Assembly: GCF_001277175.1 (NCBI RefSeq)
Contig: NZ_CP012257.1
Span: 744,001-808,000 of the forward strand
Direction: 5' to 3'
DNA: 64,000 bases
DNA from: Cronobacter universalis NCTC 9529
GTDB taxonomy: Bacteria; Pseudomonadota; Gammaproteobacteria; Enterobacterales; Enterobacteriaceae
Shown piece after piece: positions 45,482 to 56,712 of the stretch (the first letter of the stretch is position 1; every line of letters begins with the position of its first letter). Under the pieces are notes generated by a model. The model saw only the letters and a program-made list of their open reading frames with translations, searched no databases and had not been told where the DNA came from. Position numbers and translations under genes: made by a program.

Positions 45482-46798
45482 ATGGCAGATTATCAGGGTA
45501 AAAAAGTCGTCATCATCGGGCTTGGGTTAACCGGCCTTTCCTGCGTGGACTTTTTCCTGGCGCGCGGCGTGACGCCGCGCGTGATGGATACCCGAATCTC
45601 CCCGCCGGGGCTGGATAAGCTGCCGGAAGAGGTGGAGCGCCATCTCGGCTCGCTCAACGAAACCTGGCTGATGAACGCCGATCTGATCGTCGCAAGCCCC
45701 GGCATCGCCCTCGCGCATCCGGCGTTGAGCGCGGCGGCGGACGCGGGCGTTGAGATCGTCGGCGATATCGAACTGTTTTGCCGCGAAGCGCAGGCGCCGA
45801 TCGTCGCCATTACCGGTTCGAACGGTAAGAGCACCGTGACGACGCTGGTCGGCGAAATGGCGAAAGCGGCGGGTGTTAATGTGGGCGTCGGCGGCAATAT
45901 CGGCCTGCCCGCGCTGATGCTGCTGGAAGAGGGGCGCGAGCTCTATGTCCTTGAGCTTTCCAGCTTCCAGCTCGAAACCACGTTTAGCCTGAAGGCCGCC
46001 GCCGCGACCATTCTTAACGTCACCGAAGATCATATGGATCGCTATCCGCTCGGGTTGCAGCAGTATCGTGCGGCGAAGTTACGGATTTATGAAAACGCGA
46101 CGGTGTGCGTGGTGAACGCCGACGACGCGCTGACCATGCCGGTTCGCGGCGCCGACGAGCGCTGCGTGAGCTTCGGCATCGATGTCGGGGATTATCACCT
46201 TAACCGCCAGCAGGGGGAAATCTGGCTGCGCGTGCGGGGCGAGAAAGTCCTCAACGTGAAAGAGATGAAGCTCGTTGGCCAGCATAACTACACCAACGCC
46301 CTGGCGGCGCTGGCGCTGGCGGATGCCGCGGGCCTGCCGCGCGCCAGCAGCCTGAAAGCGCTGACGACGTTTGGCGGCCTGGCGCACCGTTTCCAGCTCG
46401 CTTACGAGCATAACGGCGTGCGCTGGATTAACGATTCCAAAGCGACCAACGTCGGCAGCACCGAGGCGGCGCTTAACGGCCTGCATCTCGACGGCACGCT
46501 GCACTTGCTGCTGGGCGGCGACGGCAAATCCGCCGATTTCTCGCCGCTCGCGCACTATCTGACGGGCGATCGCGTGCGTCTCTATTGCTTTGGCCGCGAC
46601 GGCGACGCCCTGGCGGCGCTGCGCCCTGACGTTTCCGAGCGCATGGAAACCATGGAAGAGGCGATGAAAGTCATCGCCGGACGCGTGAAGCCCGGCGATA
46701 TGGTCTTGCTCTCGCCCGCCTGCGCGAGCCTCGATCAGTTTAAAAACTTCGAACAGCGCGGGGATGTCTTTACGCGTCTTGCGAAGGAGCTTGGCTGA
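45482..46798 (+). CDS. murD: UDP-MurNAc-L-alanine:D-glutamate ligase
   Basis: Adds D-glutamate to UDP-MurNAc-L-Ala. The 438 residues equal E. coli. The N-terminal UDP-binding Rossmann fold is [20 protein letters not shown], the ATP motif [13 protein letters not shown] (about 110-122), and the C-terminal domain carries [10 protein letters not shown]. The last base of the stop is the first base of ftsW. Confidence 0.98.
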   Translation: MADYQGKKVVIIGLGLTGLSCVDFFLARGVTPRVMDTRISPPGLDKLPEEVERHLGSLNETWLMNADLIVASPGIALAHPALSAAADAGVEIVGDIELFCREAQAPIVAITGSNGKSTVTTLVGEMAKAAGVNVGVGGNIGLPALMLLEEGRELYVLELSSFQLETTFSLKAAAATILNVTEDHMDRYPLGLQQYRAAKLRIYENATVCVVNADDALTMPVRGADERCVSFGIDVGDYHLNRQQGEIWLRVRGEKVLNVKEMKLVGQHNYTNALAALALADAAGLPRASSLKALTTFGGLAHRFQLAYEHNGVRWINDSKATNVGSTEAALNGLHLDGTLHLLLGGDGKSADFSPLAHYLTGDRVRLYCFGRDGDALAALRPDVSERMETMEEAMKVIAGRVKPGDMVLLSPACASLDQFKNFEQRGDVFTRLAKELG

Positions 46799-48042
46799 TG
46801 CGCGTATCGCTTCCACGCCTTCGCCTGCCGCGTTTCCCCGGTATGGGCATTCTCGCCTGGCTTTTCCGGGCGGTTCGCGGCTGGGTGATGGGCTCGCGCG
46901 AGAAAGACACCACCAGTCTGGTGATGTACGACCGCACGCTGCTCTGGCTGACGCTGGGGCTGGCGGCGATTGGTTTTATCATGGTGACGTCGGCGTCGAT
47001 GCCGGTAGGCCAGCGCCTGGCGAACGATCCGTTCCTGTTCGCCAAACGTGACGGCATCTACCTGCTGCTGGCGTTTGGCCTGGCGCTGATTACGCTGCGC
47101 CTGCCGATGGAATTCTGGCAGCGCCACAGCGCGGCGATGCTTATCGCCTCGATTGTGATGCTGCTGATCGTGCTGGTGGTGGGCAGTTCGGTGAACGGCG
47201 CGTCGCGCTGGATTGCGCTCGGCCCGCTGCGTATTCAGCCGGCGGAATTCTCCAAGCTGTCGCTCTTTTGTTATCTGTCGAACTACCTGGTGCGTAAGGT
47301 CGATGAGGTGCGCAACAACCTGCGCGGCTTCTTAAAACCGATGGGCGTGATTCTGGTGATGGCGGTGCTGCTGCTGGCGCAGCCTGACCTCGGTACGGTG
47401 GTGGTGCTGTTCGTGACGACCCTTGCGATGCTTTTTCTCGCGGGCGCTAAGCTGTGGCAGTTTATCGCGATTATCGGCATGGGCATTTCGGCGGTCGTGC
47501 TGCTGATCCTCGCGGAGCCTTATCGTATTCGCCGCGTAACGTCGTTCTGGAACCCGTGGGAAGATCCCTTCGGCAGCGGCTACCAGTTGACCCAGTCGCT
47601 GATGGCGTTTGGTCGCGGCGAGTTGTGGGGGCAGGGGCTCGGGAATTCGGTGCAAAAACTGGAGTATTTACCCGAAGCGCATACCGACTTCATCTTCTCC
47701 ATTATTGGGGAAGAACTGGGATATATCGGTGTGGTACTGGCGCTTTTGATGGTATTCTTCGTGGCTTTTCGCGCCATGTCGATAGGGCGTCGCGCGCTGG
47801 AAACCGATCAGCGTTTCGCGGGCTTTTTAGCCTGTTCTATCGGTATCTGGTTTAGTTTCCAGGCGCTGGTTAACGTCGGCGCGGCGGCGGGTATGCTGCC
47901 GACCAAAGGCCTGACGCTGCCGCTTATCAGTTACGGCGGTTCGAGCCTGCTGATTATGTCGACGGCGATTATGTTGTTGTTGCGCATAGATTATGAAACG
48001 CGTCTGGAAAAAGCCCAGGCGTTTACACGAGGTTCACGATGA
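46798..48042 (+). CDS. ftsW: Septal SEDS glycosyltransferase FtsW
   Basis: Polymerises lipid II at the septum together with FtsI. The 414 residues match E. coli. Ten membrane segments are visible; the SEDS signature includes [20 protein letters not shown], the loop [16 protein letters not shown], and the C-terminal [17 protein letters not shown]. It overlaps murG by four bases. Confidence 0.98.
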   Translation: MRVSLPRLRLPRFPGMGILAWLFRAVRGWVMGSREKDTTSLVMYDRTLLWLTLGLAAIGFIMVTSASMPVGQRLANDPFLFAKRDGIYLLLAFGLALITLRLPMEFWQRHSAAMLIASIVMLLIVLVVGSSVNGASRWIALGPLRIQPAEFSKLSLFCYLSNYLVRKVDEVRNNLRGFLKPMGVILVMAVLLLAQPDLGTVVVLFVTTLAMLFLAGAKLWQFIAIIGMGISAVVLLILAEPYRIRRVTSFWNPWEDPFGSGYQLTQSLMAFGRGELWGQGLGNSVQKLEYLPEAHTDFIFSIIGEELGYIGVVLALLMVFFVAFRAMSIGRRALETDQRFAGFLACSIGIWFSFQALVNVGAAAGMLPTKGLTLPLISYGGSSLLIMSTAIMLLLRIDYETRLEKAQAFTRGSR

Positions 48043-49106
48043 GTGGTCAACCAAAGCGGCTGATGGTGATGGCGGGCGGAACGGGCGGACACGTCTTTCC
48101 AGGCCTTGCAGTAGCGCACCATCTGATGGCGCAGGGATGGCAGGTTCGCTGGCTGGGGACTGCCGATCGCATGGAGGCCGACCTGGTGCCGAAAAACGGC
48201 ATTGAGATCGATTTTATTCGGATCTCCGGCCTGCGTGGTAAGGGCCTGAAAGCGCTGGCGCTGGCGCCGGTGCGTATTTTTAACGCCTGGCGTCAGGCGC
48301 GGGCGATCATGAAGCGTTTTAAGCCCGATGTCGTACTGGGTATGGGCGGCTATGTATCCGGCCCTGGCGGGCTGGCGGCGTGGTCGCTGGGTATTCCTGT
48401 CGTGCTGCATGAGCAGAACGGCATCGCGGGGCTGACCAACAAATGGCTCGCGAAAATCGCAAGCCGCGTGATGCAGGCGTTCCCCGGCGCATTTCCGAAC
48501 GCGGAAGTGGTGGGCAACCCGGTACGCACCGATGTGCTGGCGCTGCCGCTGCCGCAAGCGCGGCTGACGGGGCGTGAAGGCCCGGTTCGCGTGCTGGTGG
48601 TCGGCGGCTCGCAGGGCGCGCGCGTATTGAACCAGACGATGCCGCAGGTGGCGGCGCGTCTGGGCGATGTAGTGACTATCTGGCATCAGAGCGGTAAGGG
48701 CGCGCTGGCGGAGGTTCAGCAGGCGTATGCCGCTGCCGGCCAGCCGCAGCATAAAGTGACCGAATTTATCGATGACATGGCGGCAGCCTACGCGTGGGCT
48801 GATGTGGTGGTATGCCGCTCCGGCGCGCTGACGGTGAGCGAAATCGCCGCCGCCGGTCTGCCGGCGCTGTTTGTGCCGTTCCAGCATAAAGACCGGCAGC
48901 AATACTGGAATGCGCTGCCGCTTGAGAAAGCGGGCGCGGCGAAGATTCTGGAGCAGCCGCAGTTTACCGTTGAGGCGGTGAGCGAGACGCTGGAGGGATG
49001 GGATCGCGCCACGTTGCTCGATATGGCTGAGCGCGCGCGCGCGGCCGCCATTCCCGACGCGACCGAAAGGGTCGCAGATGAAGTACGCGCGGTCGCCCGC
49101 GCGTGA
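48039..49106 (+). CDS. murG: UDP-GlcNAc:lipid I GlcNAc transferase MurG
   Basis: Converts lipid I to lipid II on the inner face of the cytoplasmic membrane. The 355 residues match E. coli. The GT28 features are the N-terminal G loop [29 protein letters not shown], the C-domain loop [13 protein letters not shown] and donor site [21 protein letters not shown] gap of 67 bases follows before murC, the widest in the mur series. Confidence 0.98.
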   Translation: MSGQPKRLMVMAGGTGGHVFPGLAVAHHLMAQGWQVRWLGTADRMEADLVPKNGIEIDFIRISGLRGKGLKALALAPVRIFNAWRQARAIMKRFKPDVVLGMGGYVSGPGGLAAWSLGIPVVLHEQNGIAGLTNKWLAKIASRVMQAFPGAFPNAEVVGNPVRTDVLALPLPQARLTGREGPVRVLVVGGSQGARVLNQTMPQVAARLGDVVTIWHQSGKGALAEVQQAYAAAGQPQHKVTEFIDDMAAAYAWADVVVCRSGALTVSEIAAAGLPALFVPFQHKDRQQYWNALPLEKAGAAKILEQPQFTVEAVSETLEGWDRATLLDMAERARAAAIPDATERVADEVRAVARA

Positions 49107-49173
49107 CGATTGCGGATACTGTTTGTTCCGCGTGATTGATGATGTTATGGCGTTTGCCAAAGGCTTTTAAAGA

Positions 49174-50640
49174 ATGAATACACAACAACTGGCGAAACTG
49201 CGTTCTATCGTGCCCGAGATGCGTCGCGTCCGGCACATTCACTTCGTTGGCATCGGCGGCGCCGGTATGGGCGGCATTGCGGAAGTGCTGGCGAACGAAG
49301 GCTACCAGATCAGCGGGTCCGATCTGGCGCCGAACGCTGTCACGCAGCAGTTGACGGCGCTGGGCGCCACTATTTATTTCAACCACCGTCCGGAAAACGT
49401 CCTGGACGCCAGCGTGGTTGTCGTATCCAGCGCGATTTCTGCGGATAACCCGGAGATCGTCGCGGCTCATGAGGCCCGTATTCCCGTTATCCGCCGCGCC
49501 GAGATGCTGGCGGAGCTGATGCGTTTTCGTCACGGCATCGCCGTGGCAGGTACGCATGGCAAAACGACGACGACCGCGATGGTATCGAGCATTTATGCCG
49601 AAGCGGGTCTCGACCCGACGTTCGTCAACGGCGGTCTGGTGAAAGCGGCGGGCACGCACGCGCGCCTTGGCAACAGCCGTTATCTGATTGCCGAAGCCGA
49701 CGAAAGCGACGCGTCGTTCCTGCATTTGCAGCCGATGGTCGCGATTGTGACCAATATCGAAGCCGACCATATGGACACTTACCATGGCGACTTTGAGAAC
49801 CTGAAGCAGACGTTTATTAACTTCCTGCACAACCTGCCGTTTTATGGCCGTGCGGTGATGTGCGTTGACGATCCGGTGATCCGCGAGCTGCTGCCGCGCG
49901 TCGGGCGTCAAATTACCACTTATGGTTTCAGCGAAGATGCCGATGTACGTGTGGAAAATTATCGCCAGACCGGCGCGCAGGGCCATTTCACCCTGGTGCG
50001 TCAGGACAAGCCGGAACTGCGCGTGACGCTGAACGCGCCGGGCCGCCATAACGCGCTGAACGCCGCGGCGGCAGTGTCCGTAGCGACGGAAGAGGGGATT
50101 GAAGACGAGGCCATTCTGCGCGCGCTGGAAAGCTTCCAGGGCACCGGGCGTCGTTTTGACTTCCTGGGCGAGTTTCCGCTGGCAAACGTCAATGGTAAAT
50201 CCGGCACGGCGATGCTGGTGGATGACTATGGCCACCACCCGACTGAAGTGGATGCGACCGTGCGCGCAGCCCGCGCAGGCTGGCCGGAGAAAAATCTGGT
50301 CATGATTTTCCAGCCGCACCGCTACACCCGTACGCGCGATCTGTATGACGATTTCGCCAACGTGCTGTCGCAGGTCGATGTGCTGCTGATGCTGGATGTC
50401 TATCCGGCGGGGGAAGCGCCGATCCCGGGCGCTGACAGCCGCTCGCTGTGCCGCACTATTCGCGCGCGCGGCAAAGTGGATCCGATTCTGGTCTCCGATC
50501 CGGCGCAGGTCGCCGCGATGCTGGCGCCGGTACTGTCGGGCAACGATTTGATTCTGGTTCAGGGCGCGGGCAATATCGGTAAAATCGCGCGCCAGCTGGC
50601 GGAAGCGAAGCTGCAACCTGAGGAGAACGCGCATGGCTGA
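49174..50640 (+). CDS. murC: UDP-MurNAc:L-alanine ligase
   Basis: First Mur ligase step, adding L-alanine to UDP-MurNAc. The 488 residues (E. coli 491) differ mainly in a shorter C-terminal tail. Features are the UDP-binding [17 protein letters not shown] (about 23-39), the ATP motif [14 protein letters not shown] (about 120-133), [12 protein letters not shown] and the C-terminal [10 protein letters not shown]. Overlaps ddlB by eight bases. Confidence 0.98.
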   Translation: MNTQQLAKLRSIVPEMRRVRHIHFVGIGGAGMGGIAEVLANEGYQISGSDLAPNAVTQQLTALGATIYFNHRPENVLDASVVVVSSAISADNPEIVAAHEARIPVIRRAEMLAELMRFRHGIAVAGTHGKTTTTAMVSSIYAEAGLDPTFVNGGLVKAAGTHARLGNSRYLIAEADESDASFLHLQPMVAIVTNIEADHMDTYHGDFENLKQTFINFLHNLPFYGRAVMCVDDPVIRELLPRVGRQITTYGFSEDADVRVENYRQTGAQGHFTLVRQDKPELRVTLNAPGRHNALNAAAAVSVATEEGIEDEAILRALESFQGTGRRFDFLGEFPLANVNGKSGTAMLVDDYGHHPTEVDATVRAARAGWPEKNLVMIFQPHRYTRTRDLYDDFANVLSQVDVLLMLDVYPAGEAPIPGADSRSLCRTIRARGKVDPILVSDPAQVAAMLAPVLSGNDLILVQGAGNIGKIARQLAEAKLQPEENAHG

Positions 50641-51553
50641 GAAAATCGCCGTACTGCTGGGCGGTAGCTCGGCGGAACGTGAGGTCTCCCTGCAATCCGG
50701 CAGCGCGGTACTCGCCGGCCTGAAAGAGGCGGGCGTTGACGCGCACGCCGTCGATCCGCGCGATGTGTGCGTAACTACGCTCAAAGAAGAAGGGTTCGAT
50801 AAAATCTTTATCGCGCTGCATGGTCGCGGCGGCGAAGATGGCACGCTGCAAGGTACGCTGGAGTATCTCGGCCTGCCTTATACCGGCAGCGGCGTGATGG
50901 CATCGGCGATTACCATGGATAAACTGCGCACCAAACTGCTCTGGCAGGGCGCTGGGCTGCCTGTGGCGCCCTGGGTGGCGCTGGATCGCCGCGACATCCG
51001 TGGCGGCCTTAGCGAGTCGCTGAGCGCGCGTATCGCGGCGTTAGGTCTGCCGGTTATCGTGAAGCCGAGCCGCGAAGGGTCAAGCGTCGGCATGTCGAAA
51101 GTCGACAGCGCGCAGGCGTTACTGCCCGCGCTCGAACTGGCGTTTGAACACGACAGCGAAGTGCTGGTGGAAAAATGGCTGAGCGGCCCGGAATTTACCG
51201 TGGCTATCCTTGGCGATGAGATCCTGCCTTCGATTCGCATCCAGCCTGCCGGCGTGTTTTATGACTACGAGGCGAAGTATCTTTCGGACGAGACGCAATA
51301 TTTTTGTCCGGCAGGCATTGATGCCGAACGTGAGCAGGCGCTACAGGCGCTGGTGCTGGAAGCGTGGCGTGTGCTGGGCTGCCGGGGCTGGGGCCGCGTG
51401 GACGTGATGCAGGACAGCGACGGCGAGTTTTACCTGCTTGAGGTGAATACGGCGCCTGGCATGACCAGCCATAGCCTGGTGCCGATGGCGGCGCGTCAGG
51501 CGGGCATGAGCTTCTCACAGCTGGTGGTGCGTATTCTGGAGCTGGCGAACTGA
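50633..51553 (+). CDS. ddlB: D-alanine:D-alanine ligase B
   Basis: Makes the D-Ala-D-Ala dipeptide used by MurF. The 306 residues equal E. coli. ATP-grasp features are [17 protein letters not shown] (about 7-23), [30 protein letters not shown] (about 139-156) and the Mg site [18 protein letters not shown]. One base separates its stop from the ftsQ start. Confidence 0.98.
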   Translation: MAEKIAVLLGGSSAEREVSLQSGSAVLAGLKEAGVDAHAVDPRDVCVTTLKEEGFDKIFIALHGRGGEDGTLQGTLEYLGLPYTGSGVMASAITMDKLRTKLLWQGAGLPVAPWVALDRRDIRGGLSESLSARIAALGLPVIVKPSREGSSVGMSKVDSAQALLPALELAFEHDSEVLVEKWLSGPEFTVAILGDEILPSIRIQPAGVFYDYEAKYLSDETQYFCPAGIDAEREQALQALVLEAWRVLGCRGWGRVDVMQDSDGEFYLLEVNTAPGMTSHSLVPMAARQAGMSFSQLVVRILELAN

Positions 51554-51554
51554 T

Positions 51555-52385
51555 ATGTCGCAGGCTGCGCTGAACACGAAAAATCGTCCTGAAGAAAATA
51601 CGGTTTCGCGCCGTAATAATGGGACCCGTCTTGCAGGCATCGTCTTTCTGCTGGCGGTCGTGTTAACCGTGATATTCGGCGGCTGGATGGTGCTGGGGTG
51701 GATGGAAGACGCCCAGCGCCTGCCGCTGTCAAAGCTGGTGGTAACGGGCGAGCGCCATTACACCCGCAACGATGATATTCGTCAGTCCATCCTGGCGCTG
51801 GGCGCGCCGGGCACGTTTATGACGCAGGACGTGAATATCATCCAGAATCAGATAGAACGTTTGCCGTGGATCAAGCAGGCAAGCGTAAGAAAGCAATGGC
51901 CGGACGAATTGAAGATTCATCTGGTTGAATATGTGCCGATAGCACGCTGGAATGACCAGCACATGATCGACACCGACGGTACGGCCTTCAGCGTGCCGTC
52001 CGATCGCGCCAGTAAGCAGGTTTTGCCGTTACTGTACGGCCCGGAAGGCAGCGAGAACGAAGTGCTGCAGGGTTACCGGTCGATGGGACAGGTGCTGGCG
52101 AAAGATAAATTTACACTGAAGGAAGCGGCGATGACCGCGCGTCGCTCCTGGCAGGTGACGTTGAGCAATAATATTAAGCTCAATCTCGGTCGGGATGACA
52201 CAATGAAACGCCTGGAACGCTTTGTGGAGCTGTACCCGGTTCTGCAACAGCAAGCGCAAACTGACAATAAGCGGATAAGCTATGTCGATTTACGCTATGA
52301 CTCCGGCGCGGCGGTCGGCTGGGAGCCGGCCCCCACAGAGGAAATTAATCAGCAACAGAATCAGGCACAGGCAGAGCAACAATGA
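51555..52385 (+). CDS. ftsQ: Cell division protein FtsQ
   Basis: Bitopic divisome scaffold that binds FtsL and FtsB. The 276 residues (as in E. coli) comprise a basic cytoplasmic tail, one membrane helix ([20 protein letters not shown], about 26-45), a POTRA domain ([20 protein letters not shown]) and a beta domain. The C-terminus is Gln-rich and poorly conserved. It overlaps ftsA by four bases. Confidence 0.97.
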   Translation: MSQAALNTKNRPEENTVSRRNNGTRLAGIVFLLAVVLTVIFGGWMVLGWMEDAQRLPLSKLVVTGERHYTRNDDIRQSILALGAPGTFMTQDVNIIQNQIERLPWIKQASVRKQWPDELKIHLVEYVPIARWNDQHMIDTDGTAFSVPSDRASKQVLPLLYGPEGSENEVLQGYRSMGQVLAKDKFTLKEAAMTARRSWQVTLSNNIKLNLGRDDTMKRLERFVELYPVLQQQAQTDNKRISYVDLRYDSGAAVGWEPAPTEEINQQQNQAQAEQQ

Positions 52386-53638
52386 TTAAGGCGACGGACA
52401 GAAAACTGGTAGTTGGACTGGAGATTGGCACTGCGAAGGTCGCCGCTTTGGTAGGGGAAGTTCTGCCCGACGGTATGATCAATATCATTGGCGTGGGAAG
52501 CTGTCCGTCCCGCGGGATGGATAAAGGCGGCGTTAACGATCTGGAATCGGTGGTGAAGTGCGTTCAGCGCGCTATAGACCAGGCCGAGCTGATGGCGGAT
52601 TGCCAGATCTCTTCCGTCTACTTGGCGCTTTCCGGCAAGCATATTAGCTGCCAGAACGAAATCGGCATGGTGCCGATCTCTGAAGAGGAAGTGACGCAGG
52701 AAGATGTTGAAAATGTTGTCCATACCGCAAAATCAGTACGCGTACGCGATGAACATCGCGTATTGCATGTGATTCCGCAGGAATACGCTATTGATTACCA
52801 GGAAGGGATTAAAAACCCGGTAGGGTTATCCGGCGTTCGCATGCAGGCGAAAGTGCATTTAATCACCTGCCACAATGACATGGCGAAAAACATCGTCAAG
52901 GCGGTGGAACGTTGCGGTCTGAAAGTTGACCAACTTATTTTCGCGGGCCTGGCCTCCAGCTACTCCGTGTTAACGGAAGACGAGCGTGAGCTGGGCGTCT
53001 GCGTGGTGGATATCGGCGGTGGTACAATGGATATCGCCGTTTATACCGGCGGCGCGCTGCGTCACACTAAAGTGATTCCGTATGCCGGGAACGTGGTCAC
53101 CAGCGATATCGCTTATGCCTTCGGCACGCCGCCGAGCGATGCCGAGGCGATTAAAGTGCGCCACGGCTGCGCGCTGGGGTCGCTGGTCGGTAAAGACGAG
53201 AGCGTCGAGGTGCCGAGCGTGGGCGGGCGTCCGCCGCGCAGCCTCCAGCGTCAGACGCTGGCGGAAGTGATTGAGCCGCGTTATACCGAGCTGCTTAATC
53301 TGGTAAACGAAGAAATTTTGCAGTTGCAGGAGCAGCTTCGCCAGCAGGGCGTGAAACATCATCTTGCGGCGGGGATTGTATTAACCGGCGGCGCGGCGCA
53401 AATTGAAGGTCTGGCGGCGTGCGCGCAGCGGGTGTTCCATACGCAGGTGCGTATTGGACAGCCCTTAAATATTACTGGCCTTACCGATTACGCCCAGGAG
53501 CCCTACTACTCCACGGCGGTGGGTTTACTGCATTATGGTAAAGAATCGCATCTCAGCGGTGAGGCGGAAGTGGAAAAACGAACCTCAGTCGGCTCGTGGA
53601 TCAAACGGATCAACAGCTGGCTGCGAAAAGAGTTTTAA
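52382..53638 (+). CDS. ftsA: Cell division protein FtsA
   Basis: Actin-like protein that tethers FtsZ to the membrane and signals divisome activation. The 418 residues are two fewer than E. coli. ATP-site segments are [16 protein letters not shown] and [17 protein letters not shown] (about 205-221), with the phosphate-2 motif [12 protein letters not shown]. The C-terminal amphipathic membrane-targeting helix ([12 protein letters not shown]) is intact; the length difference lies in the linker just before it ([10 protein letters not shown]). Confidence 0.98.
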   Translation: MIKATDRKLVVGLEIGTAKVAALVGEVLPDGMINIIGVGSCPSRGMDKGGVNDLESVVKCVQRAIDQAELMADCQISSVYLALSGKHISCQNEIGMVPISEEEVTQEDVENVVHTAKSVRVRDEHRVLHVIPQEYAIDYQEGIKNPVGLSGVRMQAKVHLITCHNDMAKNIVKAVERCGLKVDQLIFAGLASSYSVLTEDERELGVCVVDIGGGTMDIAVYTGGALRHTKVIPYAGNVVTSDIAYAFGTPPSDAEAIKVRHGCALGSLVGKDESVEVPSVGGRPPRSLQRQTLAEVIEPRYTELLNLVNEEILQLQEQLRQQGVKHHLAAGIVLTGGAAQIEGLAACAQRVFHTQVRIGQPLNITGLTDYAQEPYYSTAVGLLHYGKESHLSGEAEVEKRTSVGSWIKRINSWLRKEF

Positions 53639-53701
53639 TTTTTTTCAGAGACCGGACAAAATTAGCGGTCTCAGGCGAAAGGCACAAAACGGAGAGACAT
53701 T

Positions 53702-54853
53702 ATGTTTGAACCTATGGAACTGACCAACGACGCGGTGATTAAAGTCATCGGCGTCGGTGGCGGCGGCGGTAATGCCGTAGAACATATGGTGCGCGAGCGC
53801 ATCGAAGGTGTTGAGTTCTTCGCAGTCAACACCGATGCCCAGGCGCTGCGTAAAACCGCAGTCGGCCAGACCATTCAGATTGGTAGCGGCATCACTAAAG
53901 GTCTGGGTGCTGGCGCAAACCCGGAAGTCGGTCGTAACGCTGCGGAAGAAGACCGCGAAGCGCTGCGTGCCGCATTAGATGGCGCTGACATGGTGTTTAT
54001 CGCAGCCGGTATGGGCGGCGGTACGGGTACTGGCGCTGCGCCGGTTGTGGCTGAAGTGGCGAAAGACCTCGGCATCCTGACCGTTGCTGTCGTGACCAAG
54101 CCGTTCAATTTCGAAGGCAAAAAGCGTATGGCTTTTGCCGAACAGGGTATTGCCGAGCTCTCCCGTCATGTCGACTCCCTGATTACCATTCCTAACGACA
54201 AACTGCTGAAAGTACTGGGTCGTGGGATCTCTCTGCTGGACGCGTTCGGCGCGGCCAACGACGTGCTGAAAGGCGCGGTGCAGGGTATCGCCGAACTGAT
54301 TACGCGTCCGGGCCTGATGAACGTCGACTTTGCGGATGTGCGCACCGTGATGTCTGAAATGGGTTACGCCATGATGGGCTCCGGTGTCGCAAGCGGCGAA
54401 GACCGTGCGGAAGAAGCCGCAGAAATGGCGATCTCCAGCCCGCTGCTGGAAGATATCGACCTCTCCGGCGCGCGCGGCGTTCTGGTCAACATCACGGCGG
54501 GCTTCGACCTGCGTCTTGATGAGTTCGAAACCGTGGGTAACACTATCCGCGCCTTCGCATCGGATAACGCCACCGTGGTTATCGGTACGTCTCTCGACCC
54601 GGATATGAACGACGAACTGCGCGTAACGGTAGTTGCGACCGGTATCGGCATGGATAAGCGTCCGGAAATCACTCTGGTGACCAACAAACAGACGCAGCAG
54701 CCGGCAATGGATCGTTATCAGCAGCACGGTATGGCGCCGCTGACCCAGGAGCAGAAACCGGCTTCTAAAGTGGTTAACGACCCGACGCCGCAGACGGCGA
54801 AAGAGCCAGATTATCTGGATATTCCGGCGTTTCTGCGTAAGCAGGCTGATTAA
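53702..54853 (+). CDS. ftsZ: Cell division GTPase FtsZ
   Basis: Tubulin homologue that forms the Z ring. The 383 residues equal E. coli. The GTP-binding signature GMGGGTGTGAAPVVAEV lies at about 102-118, the T7 synergy loop NVDFADVRTVM at about 203-213, and the conserved C-terminal peptide for FtsA and ZipA binding is DYLDIPAFLRKQAD. The 63-base gap after ftsA contains an AGGCGAAAGGCAC stretch and GGAGAG before the ATG. Confidence 0.99.
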   Translation: MFEPMELTNDAVIKVIGVGGGGGNAVEHMVRERIEGVEFFAVNTDAQALRKTAVGQTIQIGSGITKGLGAGANPEVGRNAAEEDREALRAALDGADMVFIAAGMGGGTGTGAAPVVAEVAKDLGILTVAVVTKPFNFEGKKRMAFAEQGIAELSRHVDSLITIPNDKLLKVLGRGISLLDAFGAANDVLKGAVQGIAELITRPGLMNVDFADVRTVMSEMGYAMMGSGVASGEDRAEEAAEMAISSPLLEDIDLSGARGVLVNITAGFDLRLDEFETVGNTIRAFASDNATVVIGTSLDPDMNDELRVTVVATGIGMDKRPEITLVTNKQTQQPAMDRYQQHGMAPLTQEQKPASKVVNDPTPQTAKEPDYLDIPAFLRKQAD

Positions 54854-54867
54854 GAATAAGCCGGAAG

Positions 54868-54896
54868 TTGGGCTGATGCGCTCTTTGTGCTAAAAT
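54868..54896 (+). promoter_or_regulatory. lpxC promoter
   Basis: TTGGGC (54868-54873), 17 bases, TAAAAT (54891-54896) preceded by an extended-10 TG, starting 15 bases after the ftsZ stop. A resembling TGTGCTAAA segment is in the E. coli lpxC leader. This would give lpxC transcription independent of the dcw promoter. Confidence 0.55.
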
Positions 54897-54933
54897 GCCC
54901 CACCGGTTGTGATGTACACTATCGGTAAGGTGA

Positions 54934-55872
<939 letters not shown>

Positions 55873-55891
55873 CAGCATAGTCTGACTAAAG

Positions 55892-55943
55892 ACGACTGGT
55901 AGACCAGGTACTCTCTCCGGCCTGTGTTCACCAGTCGTTTTTT
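55892..55943 (+). terminator. lpxC rho-independent terminator
   Basis: Long hairpin with nine-bp outer arms ACGACTGGT (55892-55900) and ACCAGTCGT (55930-55938), a 29-base interior, and a run of six Ts. It closes the dcw-lpxC block. Confidence 0.85.
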
Positions 55944-56149
55944 ATTGTTCTTAAACAGCCATTTTTCTCTTCGCCTTTTATCCTGCTTTACCATCTCCCT
56001 GCTGATGATTAACTGCTGGTTTCTTGTGCGGATTGCGTAAGGTATCGCAGCGATACTGCTGCCGCTTCGCGGGAATGATGGTAATATTTATGCCCTTATT
56101 AACAGACAACATAACGCGGGCGCAGGCCGGCGTTATCCGGTGGGTTACA

Positions 56150-56653
56150 GTGCCTGGTATATTCACGCGTTGGCGACAGTTTGGAAGACGCTACTTCTGG
56201 CCGCATCTCCTTTTGGGGATGGTCGCGGCCAGTCTTGGCCTGCCCGCGCTCAATAACAACGCTGAACCCGCCGCGCCTGCCGAGGCCAGCACCAGTCATA
56301 CCGGTACGTTGCGCAGTTTTGATTCGCTGGCGCTCATCGGGGAAACCTCGCGCCGCTCCGCGGCGTTTGGTGTGGATTACTGGCAGCAGCACGCCATTCG
56401 CACCGTTATCCGTCATCTCTCTTTCGCCATGGCGCCGCAGGCGCTACCGATGGCGATGGAAGAAAGCCTGCCATTGAATGCGCAGCATCTCGCGCTGCTG
56501 GATACGCTCAGCGCGATGCTGACGCAGGATTTGCAGCCTGCCGCCGCGCAGGCGCAGCCCGCCCCGCGTTTGCTTCCTCACCTTTCCTTTACGATCTCCG
56601 CCTGGATTAGCCAGGTACAGGGCATCCGCGCCGGTCCTCGTCTCCTCGCCTGA
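56150..56653 (+). CDS. secM: SecA translation regulator SecM (arrest peptide)
   Basis: Secretion monitor: ribosomes stall on its C-terminus when Sec export is slow, opening the mRNA structure that hides the secA ribosome site. The 167 residues (E. coli 170) start at a GTG at 56150 ([18 protein letters not shown]). A signal-like hydrophobic segment ([14 protein letters not shown]) and [19 protein letters not shown] are family hallmarks. The arrest motif F-x4-WI-x4-GIRAGP is intact as [17 protein letters not shown] (147-163). The middle part is diverged. An in-frame extension to 56024 is rejected because it precedes the signal region without resemblance to the family. Confidence 0.95.
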   Translation: MPGIFTRWRQFGRRYFWPHLLLGMVAASLGLPALNNNAEPAAPAEASTSHTGTLRSFDSLALIGETSRRSAAFGVDYWQQHAIRTVIRHLSFAMAPQALPMAMEESLPLNAQHLALLDTLSAMLTQDLQPAAAQAQPAPRLLPHLSFTISAWISQVQGIRAGPRLLA

Positions 56654-56696
56654 GTATTGTCGTTTTTATTTATTTCATTTTTTTGCCTGTGCGAGG
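56644..56696 (+). promoter_or_regulatory. Possible secM-secA mRNA helix
   Basis: CCTCGC (56644-56649, at the secM stop) is complementary to GCGAGG (56691-56696, just upstream of secA). Between them the sequence is U-rich. Such a helix at the secM-secA junction would be melted by a ribosome stalled in secM and so expose the secA start. The pairing is short, so this is inference from the known E. coli mechanism. Confidence 0.4.
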
Positions 56697-56712
56697 CTAC
56701 AGAGAATTTATT

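Noticed and set aside
48964..50844. Long minus-strand open frame (626 codons) opposite murC and ddlB
   Set aside because: It lies antisense to two clearly conserved genes; GC-rich third positions remove stop codons from the opposite strand. It has no recognisable domain and begins and ends without relation to regulatory signals.
56024..56149. Extended N-terminus for secM
   Set aside because: Forty-two additional codons lie upstream of the family start and do not resemble SecM; the GTG at 56150 matches the known start position.
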